From the NCBI GenBank assembly GCA_006227785.1, contig SBFU01000375.1, positions 1-5,365 on the forward strand: 5,365 nt of DNA, read 5' to 3'. A program made the position numbers and the translations under genes. Positions 1 to 5,365 of the stretch are shown here, in pieces (position 1 is the first letter of the stretch; every line of letters starts with the position of its first letter). The DNA comes from Burkholderiales bacterium (GTDB taxonomy: Bacteria; Pseudomonadota; Gammaproteobacteria; Burkholderiales; Burkholderiaceae_C). The notes beneath the pieces were generated by a model that was given only the letters and a program-made list of their open reading frames with translations, searched no databases and was not told the origin of the DNA.

Positions 1-6
1 CGGCGC

Positions 7-306
7 TCATTCGATCACCTTGGGCACGAGGAACAGGCCGCGCTCGACGGCGGGCGCGCTGCGCTGGTTGGCCTCGCGGTTGTTCGGTTCGCTGGCCACA
101 TCCGGTCGCAGGCGCAGGCTGACGTGGTCGATCACGGCCGTGGGGTGGGCCAGTGGCTCGACGCCGGTGGTGTCCACCGCCTTCATCTGCTCGACGATGT
201 CGAAAAAGCCATTGAGCTGGGTCAGCATGCGTTCGGCCTGGGCCGGTGGCAGCTCCAGGCGCGCCAGATTGGCGATGCGCCCGATGTCGGACAGGGTCAG
301 GGACAT
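7..306 (-). CDS. gatC: Asp-tRNA(Asn)/Glu-tRNA(Gln) amidotransferase subunit C
   Basis: GatC is the small subunit of the cytoplasmic GatCAB amidotransferase, which converts Glu-tRNA(Gln) and/or Asp-tRNA(Asn) to the amidated forms. It wraps around and stabilises GatA against GatB. The 99-residue product has the usual family length. Visible family features are the N-terminal helix with IANLARLEL (11-19), the GVEPLAHP motif (48-55) and the C-terminal [14 protein letters not shown] (86-99), the segment normally packed against GatA. I chose the ATG at 304-306 because MSLTLSDI is the typical family start; an in-frame ATG 54 bases upstream would add a proline-rich leader unlike the family. No Shine-Dalgarno precedes the chosen start. 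The stop is six bases from the window edge, so a downstream gatA is expected but not seen. It is transcribed away from mreB. Confidence 0.96.
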   Translation of the reverse strand: MSLTLSDIGRIANLARLELPPAQAERMLTQLNGFFDIVEQMKAVDTTGVEPLAHPTAVIDHVSLRLRPDVASEPNNREANQRSAPAVERGLFLVPKVIE

Positions 307-424
307 GGGAGGACTCGGGTAGATGCCGGGAAAGACCGCGCACCTGGGCGGCATCTGCACCGAAACCGGGTGTAACGTGCAGAAAATGCCAGCGGCGCAG
401 GCCGTTGTTGCGCGGGGGATACGG

Positions 425-1653
<1,229 letters not shown>

Positions 1654-1657
1654 GCAC

Positions 1658-1674
1658 GCGCCGGATTCCGGCGC
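1658..1674 (+). other. Compact GC hairpin between mreB and mreC
   Basis: GCGCCGG (1658-1664) pairs perfectly with CCGGCGC (1668-1674) around the three-base loop ATT, four bases after the mreB stop codon. It is followed by CCTTG rather than a T-run, so it does not look like a strong intrinsic terminator. It could be a partial attenuator, or a 3'-end stabiliser that keeps mreB mRNA more abundant than the distal genes, since MreB is normally needed in far greater amounts than MreC or MreD. The fold is seen; the role is inferred. Confidence 0.45.
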
Positions 1675-1701
1675 CCTTGCCCACCCGAGCCCGCCACCGA
1701 C

Positions 1702-2652
1702 ATGCCACTGGGCACCCTGGACCGAACGCCGCCGCCCTTCTTCAAGCAGGGGCCGTCGGCCTTGTCCAAACTGGTGGTGTTCAGCGCGATTTCGCTGTTC
1801 CTGATGGTCGCCGACCTGCGACTGGGTCTGACCGCCCCCATGCGCTCGGCGATTGCCACGGCGCTGTACCCGGTGCAGTGGGCAGTGATGCAGCCGGTGC
1901 AGGCCGTGATGGGCATTGGCGGCTACATGACCTCTTTGCACCGCGCCCAGCAGACCGAGGCCGATGCCCTGCGGCGACTGGCCGAACAGGCCGACCGGCA
2001 TCTGCAGCTGGAGCAGGTGCAGATGGAAAACCGGCAACTGAGGGAATTGCTGGCCATGCGTGAGCGCATCAGCAGCCCGTCGATCGGGGCCCAGGTGCTC
2101 TACGACACGGCCGACCCGTTCTCGCGCCGCGTGGTGATCGACCGTGGCCAGACACACGGCATCGTGGCGGGTTCGCCCGTCATCGACGAGTCGGGCGTGC
2201 TGGGCCAGGTCACCCGGGTCTATCCCTTGGTGTCCGAAGTGACCCTGCTGATCGACCGGGACCAGTCCATCCCGGTGCTGAACACGCGCACCGGCGTCCG
2301 CAGCGTGGCCTTCGGCCAGCCCTCGGCCGAAGGCGACGGCCTGGAACTGCGCTACACCCTGTCCAGCGCCGACATCGAGGCCGGCGACCTGCTGACGACC
2401 AGCGGCATCGACGGCGTCTACCCGCCGGGCCTGCCGGTGGCACGGGTCACCCGGGTCGAACGGCGTGCCGAATCCTCCTTCAACCGGGTGCAGTGCGAAC
2501 CCATGGCTCGGGTGCAGGGCACCCTGCATGTGCTGGTCCTCGGACCCACGGGCCTGCAGTTGCCACCACCACCCGAAGCCGAAGCAAGTCAGAGCCGCCA
2601 GCGCCGGGACCGGCACGGCGGCACGGCGGTGGTTCCCAGGAGTGCGCCATGA
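1702..2652 (+). CDS. mreC: Rod shape-determining protein MreC
   Basis: MreC is the bitopic elongasome scaffold. Its periplasmic part binds and activates PBP2, and it links to MreB and MreD. The 316-residue product has a short cytoplasmic N-terminus with RTPPPFFKQGP (8-18), one membrane anchor at about 23-37, a coiled coil at about 76-122 with the heptad-like ENRQLRELL (109-117), then the two beta subdomains (about 125-280). These contain the family-typical GVLGQVTRV (165-173) and GVYPPGLPVARVTRV (238-252). From about 285 the tail is proline-, arginine- and glycine-rich low complexity, variable in the family. The ATG at 1702 gives the expected N-terminus but has no clear Shine-Dalgarno, suggesting coupling to mreB or leaderless-style initiation. 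Its stop overlaps the mreD start. It lies in the same frame as mreB. Confidence 0.97.
   Translation: MPLGTLDRTPPPFFKQGPSALSKLVVFSAISLFLMVADLRLGLTAPMRSAIATALYPVQWAVMQPVQAVMGIGGYMTSLHRAQQTEADALRRLAEQADRHLQLEQVQMENRQLRELLAMRERISSPSIGAQVLYDTADPFSRRVVIDRGQTHGIVAGSPVIDESGVLGQVTRVYPLVSEVTLLIDRDQSIPVLNTRTGVRSVAFGQPSAEGDGLELRYTLSSADIEAGDLLTTSGIDGVYPPGLPVARVTRVERRAESSFNRVQCEPMARVQGTLHVLVLGPTGLQLPPPPEAEASQSRQRRDRHGGTAVVPRSAP
2612..2627 (+). repeat. 8-bp tandem duplication near the mreC 3' end
   Basis: GGCACGGC occurs twice head to tail (2612-2619 and 2620-2627) and is followed by GGT, inside the low-complexity tail of mreC and 11 bp before the mreD Shine-Dalgarno. Gain or loss of one unit would shift the mreC frame after the structured domains. 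Confidence 0.8.
2638..2642 (+). promoter_or_regulatory. Shine-Dalgarno of mreD
   Basis: AGGAG lies six bases before the ATG at 2649 and twelve before the second in-frame ATG at 2655. The spacing favours 2649 as the mreD start, which makes the four-base ATGA overlap with the mreC stop. The site is inside the last codons of mreC, so ribosomes finishing mreC would reach it directly. Confidence 0.75.
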
Positions 2653-3179
2653 TCATGCGCCCTGGCCAGCAGCTGCTGCTGCCCGCCAACCGCGCCTTCA
2701 TCTGGGCCAGCCTGGTGGTCGCGCTGGCCATCAACATGCTGGGCAACATCGGCCTGTGGGGTCGGGCGGCCTGGGTGCCCGACCTGCTGGCCGTCACCCT
2801 GGTGTTCTGGTGCGTGCACCAGCCGCTGCGCATCGGCGTCGGGGTCGCTTTCCTGTTCGGCCTGCTGATGGATGTGCACCAGGGCGCCCTGCTCGGACAG
2901 CATGCCCTGGCCTACACGGTCATGGCCTTTTTTGCCGTGGCCATGCACCGGCGCCTGCTGTGGTTCGCGGTGCCCACCCAGGCGGTACAGGTTTTTCCGC
3001 TGCTGCTGGCCGCCCACCTGCTGGTGCTGGTGGTGCGCATGGCGCTGGGGGGCACCTTCCCCGGCTGGTCGTATTTCCTGGCCCCGCTCATCGAAACCTT
3101 GCTGTGGCCACTGGTGAGCGTGGTGCTGCTGGCGCCGCAGCGCAGGGCCCCCGATCCCGATGAGAACCGACCGCTGTAG
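2649..3179 (+). CDS. mreD: Rod shape-determining protein MreD
   Basis: MreD is the integral inner-membrane subunit of the Rod complex. It binds MreC and influences how MreC activates PBP2. The 176-residue product is close to the family's usual 160-180. Hydrophobic segments lie at about 16-36, 43-56, 62-75, 86-99, 112-130 and 143-162, fitting five to six membrane passes. Family-typical features include VPDLLAV (43-49), GLLMDVHQGALLGQHALAY (71-89) with the conserved Asp75, and the cytosolic tail APQRRAPDPDENRPL (162-176). The ATG at 2649 (MIMRPGQQ) is preferred over 2655 because of the AGGAG six bases upstream and the ATGA overlap with mreC, a translational-coupling arrangement. After it the operon is interrupted by a 188-bp gap. 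Confidence 0.96.
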   Translation: MIMRPGQQLLLPANRAFIWASLVVALAINMLGNIGLWGRAAWVPDLLAVTLVFWCVHQPLRIGVGVAFLFGLLMDVHQGALLGQHALAYTVMAFFAVAMHRRLLWFAVPTQAVQVFPLLLAAHLLVLVVRMALGGTFPGWSYFLAPLIETLLWPLVSVVLLAPQRRAPDPDENRPL

Positions 3180-3248
3180 GCTCATGCAGAATGTCCGGAT
3201 CACGGTCTGCCAGGTAACTGCCTCAGGGCGGTCCGGTCGAACCGTGTC

Positions 3249-3275
3249 CGTCACTCCCGCGAACGCGGGAGTCCA
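3249..3275 (+). repeat. 27-bp palindromic repeat, copy 1
   Basis: This copy begins CGTC and ends TCCA around a 20-bp palindrome at 3253-3272, in which ACTCCCGCG (3253-3261) pairs with CGCGGGAGT (3264-3272) around AA. The asymmetric ends give it an orientation. It resembles the abundant CGTCA-TCCCGCG...CGCGGGA-TCCA intergenic repeats of betaproteobacteria, which are REP-like. The resemblance is from memory; the palindrome is directly visible. Confidence 0.9.
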
Positions 3276-3307
3276 ATCTGTCCGGCCGTGGTCATGCAAG
3301 GCGGATG

Positions 3308-3334
3308 TGGACTCCCGCGTTCGCGGGAGTGACG
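3308..3334 (-). repeat. 27-bp palindromic repeat, copy 2 (inverted)
   Basis: This is the exact reverse complement of copy 1 over all 27 bases, separated from it by 32 bp. Its palindromic core is ACTCCCGCG (3311-3319), TT, CGCGGGAGT (3322-3330). The match stops at both ends of the 27 bp, which defines the unit. The two copies can each fold alone, or pair with each other into one 27-bp stem spanning 3249-3334. An in-frame ATG at 3305 lies at its edge and could be miscalled as the mrdA start. Confidence 0.9.
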
Positions 3335-3336
3335 AA

Positions 3337-3358
3337 ACGCCGCGCCTGGGGGCGGCGT
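3337..3358 (+). other. Hairpin directly upstream of the mrdA Shine-Dalgarno
   Basis: ACGCCGC (3337-3343) pairs perfectly with GCGGCGT (3352-3358) around an eight-base loop, GCCTGGGG. The base of the stem touches the GGAGG at 3359-3363. A stem ending exactly at a ribosome-binding site may hold it accessible or hinder it depending on stacking and breathing. No T-run follows, so it is not an intrinsic terminator. Confidence 0.5.
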
Positions 3359-3363
3359 GGAGG
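3359..3363 (+). promoter_or_regulatory. Shine-Dalgarno of mrdA
   Basis: GGAGG lies four bases before the ATG at 3368. It decides the mrdA start against the upstream in-frame ATG at 3305, whose 21 extra codons come from the repeat and its flank. Confidence 0.75.
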
Positions 3364-3367
3364 TCCC

Positions 3368-5326
3368 ATGACTGAATTGCGCAACGTTGAAGCCGACCTG
3401 GACCGGTTCCGGTTGCGGGTGCTGGTGGCTGCCCTGGCGGTGCTGCTGGGCTTTGGCCTGGTGGCTGCGCGCATGGTGTACCTGCAGGTCACCCAGCACG
3501 AAGAGCTGATGGCCCAGGCGGAGAGCAACCGGACCGCGGTGCTGCCGGTGGTGCCCAACCGGGGCCAGATCGTCGACCGCAACGGCCATGTGCTGGCCAC
3601 CAATTTTTCGGCCTACACCCTGGAGATCACCCCGTCGCGGGTAACCGATCTGGAAGCCACGATTGACGCCCTGAGCGAGGTGGTCGACATCCAGCCCCGG
3701 GACCGGCGTCGCTTTCGCCAGCTGCGGGAAGAGTCGCGCCGTTTCGACTCCCTGCCCATCCGCACGCGCCTGACCGACGAAGAGGTGGCGCGCTTCACCG
3801 CCCAGCGCTACCGCTTTCCGGGCGTGGACGTGCGCGCCAGGCTGATCCGGCATTACCCCAACGGCGAGGTGGCGAGCCACGTGGTCGGCTACATCGGCCG
3901 CATCAACCAGCGCGAAAAAGAGCTGATCGAGGACTGGCCGGAGGAAGACCAGGCCAACTACCGCGGCACCGAACACATCGGCAAGCTCGGCGCCGAGCAG
4001 AGCTTCGAGCGGCAATTGCACGGCACCACCGGCTTCGAGCGGGTGGAAACCTCGGCCGGGGGGCGGGCGGTGCGTCTGCTGGCCAGCACCGCAGCCGTGC
4101 CGGGCGACACCCTGGTGCTTTCGATCGACATCCGGCTGCAGAAGCTGGTGGAAGACATGTTCGGCGACCGGCGCGGCGCGCTGGTGGCGATCGATCCGCG
4201 CAACGGCGAAGTGCTGGCCTTCGTGTCCAAGCCGACCTTCGACCCCAACCTGTTTGTCGAGGGCATCGACGTGGACAACTGGCGCGCCCTCAACGAGTCC
4301 ATCGACAAACCCCTGCTCAACCGTGCCCTGCGCGGCACCTACCCACCCGGCTCGACCTACAAGCCTTTCATGGCGCTGGCCGCGCTGGAAACCAACAAGC
4401 GCAGCCCGCAGACCGTGATCAACGACCCGGGGTACTGGATGTTGGGCAACCACCGCTTCCGCGGCCATGCCACCGGTCCGACCAATCTGCACCACAGCAT
4501 CGTCAAGTCCAGCAACGCCTACTACTACTCGCTGGCCAATGAGATGGGCGTGGACGCGATCCATGATTTCATGAAGCCCCTGGGCTTCGGCCAGCTCACC
4601 GGTATCGACCTGCGTGGCGAGCTTCGCGGGGTGCTGCCCAGCCAGGCGTGGAAACGCGAGACCTACCGCCGGCCCGAGCAGCAGCGCTGGTACGCGGGCG
4701 AAACGATTTCGCTGGGCATCGGTCAGGGCTACAACAACTTCACCATGCTGCAGCTGGCGCACGCCATGGCGACCCTGGCCAATGGTGGGGTGCGGCACAC
4801 GCCGCACGTGGCGCTGGCGACCCAGGAGGTGGTGTCCAACCAGCGCACCCTCCTGTCAGACCCGCAGGGCGTCGACCTGAAGTACCGGCGCGAAAACGTG
4901 CAGGCGGTGCTGCAGGCCATGGCGGACGTGACCACCGAAGGCACCTCGGCCCGCGTGTTTGCAGGCGCAGGTTACCGCAGTGGTGGCAAGACCGGCACCG
5001 CGCAGGCGGTCACCATCGGTCAGAAAGACCGCTATGACGCCAAGAAGCTGGAGGAGCACCAGCGCGACCATTCGCTGTACGTTGCCTTCGCACCGTTCGA
5101 AGCGCCGACGGTCGCCTTAGCGGTCATCGTGGAGAACGCGGGCTTCGGTGCAGCCCACGCGGCTCCGATCGCGCGCCGGGTGTTCGACTACCTGCTGATG
5201 GACCAGCACCCGAATCCGCAGGACATGGCAGCGGTCCAGCAAGGCCTGGCGGGCGCCCCGATCGGCACGCCACTCAAGGCCAGCGACATGCCATGGCCAC
5301 CAGCTGACATGGTCACAGCCCCCTGA
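3368..5326 (+). CDS. mrdA: Penicillin-binding protein 2, elongation-specific transpeptidase
   Basis: PBP2 is the class B D,D-transpeptidase that crosslinks side-wall peptidoglycan in the periplasm, paired with RodA and activated by MreC. The 652-residue product has a short cytoplasmic N-terminus, one membrane anchor at about 18-34, the pedestal/dimerisation domain starting with NRGQIVDRNG (64-73) and containing IGKLGAEQSFERQLHG (204-219), then the transpeptidase domain. The active-site motifs are all present: STYK at 329-332 (nucleophile Ser329, matching Ser330 of E. coli PBP2), SSN at 381-383 and KTGTAQ at 541-546. A proline-rich tail (about 611-652) lies beyond the enzyme domain. The start at 3368 (MTELRNVEADLDRF) is supported by GGAGG and by the family N-terminus. 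It belongs to the mre operon functionally, but a repeat-bearing gap separates it from mreD. Confidence 0.97.
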   Translation: MTELRNVEADLDRFRLRVLVAALAVLLGFGLVAARMVYLQVTQHEELMAQAESNRTAVLPVVPNRGQIVDRNGHVLATNFSAYTLEITPSRVTDLEATIDALSEVVDIQPRDRRRFRQLREESRRFDSLPIRTRLTDEEVARFTAQRYRFPGVDVRARLIRHYPNGEVASHVVGYIGRINQREKELIEDWPEEDQANYRGTEHIGKLGAEQSFERQLHGTTGFERVETSAGGRAVRLLASTAAVPGDTLVLSIDIRLQKLVEDMFGDRRGALVAIDPRNGEVLAFVSKPTFDPNLFVEGIDVDNWRALNESIDKPLLNRALRGTYPPGSTYKPFMALAALETNKRSPQTVINDPGYWMLGNHRFRGHATGPTNLHHSIVKSSNAYYYSLANEMGVDAIHDFMKPLGFGQLTGIDLRGELRGVLPSQAWKRETYRRPEQQRWYAGETISLGIGQGYNNFTMLQLAHAMATLANGGVRHTPHVALATQEVVSNQRTLLSDPQGVDLKYRRENVQAVLQAMADVTTEGTSARVFAGAGYRSGGKTGTAQAVTIGQKDRYDAKKLEEHQRDHSLYVAFAPFEAPTVALAVIVENAGFGAAHAAPIARRVFDYLLMDQHPNPQDMAAVQQGLAGAPIGTPLKASDMPWPPADMVTAP

Positions 5327-5337
5327 GGCGCAGCGCG

Positions 5338-5359
5338 GCCTGGCTCAACGGAACCAGGC
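5338..5359. other. Inverted repeat after mrdA
   Basis: GCCTGG (5338-5343) can pair with CCAGGC (5354-5359) around a ten-base loop, twelve bases after the mrdA stop. No T-run is visible before the window ends. It may be a weak terminator, part of an intergenic repeat, or chance. The whole tail 5327-5365 has no ATG, GTG or TTG on the + strand, so the next gene, often rodA in relatives, starts outside the window. Confidence 0.3.
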
Positions 5360-5365
5360 GTCGTA

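Larger units (their letters stand above)
3180..3367 (+). other. mreD-mrdA intergenic gap carrying repeats
   Basis: This 188-bp interval splits an operon whose other junctions are 48 bp or overlapping. The first 69 bp (3180-3248) show no recognisable element beyond a scattered hexamer GTCCGG (3193-3198 and 3231-3236, and again at 3280). The middle is the inverted repeat doublet, and the last 33 bp hold a hairpin and the mrdA ribosome-binding site. Short frames across it translate to the PANAGVQ / PAFAGVT peptides typical of this repeat class and are not genes. Confidence 0.75.

Noticed and set aside
2208..2457. A 13-bp direct repeat GGTCACCCGGGTC in mreC (2208-2220 and 2445-2457).
   Set aside because: Both copies encode Val-Thr-Arg-Val in the conserved beta-domain strands of MreC. 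Shared codon choice explains the identity.
3249..3334. A possible two-repeat CRISPR with a spacer of about 32-38 bp.
   Set aside because: There are only two units, they are exact inverted copies over 27 bp, each is itself a near-perfect palindrome, and no cas gene is nearby. A palindromic intergenic repeat explains it better.
3160..3375. A short + strand open frame through the mreD-mrdA gap.
   Set aside because: It encodes the PANAGVQ-type peptide of the repeat, lacks a ribosome-binding site and overlaps the mreD end.
3251..4807. A 518-codon antisense open frame over mrdA and the repeat.
   Set aside because: It has the same GC-driven artefact composition, lies opposite a fully intact PBP2 gene, and its C-terminal part is translated repeat sequence.

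Overview
The window is a GC-rich (roughly two-thirds G+C by eye) chromosomal core region. It holds the cell-elongation (Rod complex) operon mreB-mreC-mreD-mrdA on the + strand, with gatC divergent on the - strand at the left edge. The gatC / mreB-mreC-mreD-mrdA layout, MreB sequence details (start MFEAFRRQF, end LGTIFTSE), the MreD tail ending DPDENRPL and a PANAGVQ/PAFAGVT-type intergenic palindrome together suggest a betaproteobacterium of the order Burkholderiales, probably near Comamonadaceae. That placement rests on remembered family sequences, not on a search.

Layout: gatC (7-306, -) encodes the small subunit of the tRNA-dependent amidotransferase; gatA would be expected just left of the window. 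A 303-bp divergent intergenic region (307-609) should carry promoters for both directions and includes a C-rich, G-poor leader before mreB. mreB (610-1653) is followed after 48 bp, which contain a compact hairpin, by mreC (1702-2652). mreC overlaps mreD (2649-3179) by four bases (ATGA). A 188-bp gap (3180-3367) then interrupts the otherwise tight operon. It holds two copies of a 27-bp palindromic repeat in opposite orientation, then a hairpin lying directly against the Shine-Dalgarno of mrdA. mrdA (3368-5326) encodes penicillin-binding protein 2. The last 39 bp contain no gene start; rodA is the usual next gene in relatives but is not visible.

How the genes work together: MreB polymerises as membrane-bound actin-like filaments. 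MreC (a periplasmic coiled coil and beta domains on one membrane anchor) and MreD (a multi-pass membrane protein) link those filaments to PBP2 (mrdA), the transpeptidase that crosslinks new side-wall peptidoglycan with its partner glycosyltransferase RodA. All four proteins look intact, full length and with their key motifs.

I see no new multi-gene system. The points worth a second look are regulatory or structural: the repeat doublet inside the operon, the hairpin against the mrdA ribosome-binding site, the C-rich mreB leader, the mreB-mreC hairpin, and a short tandem duplication near the end of mreC.
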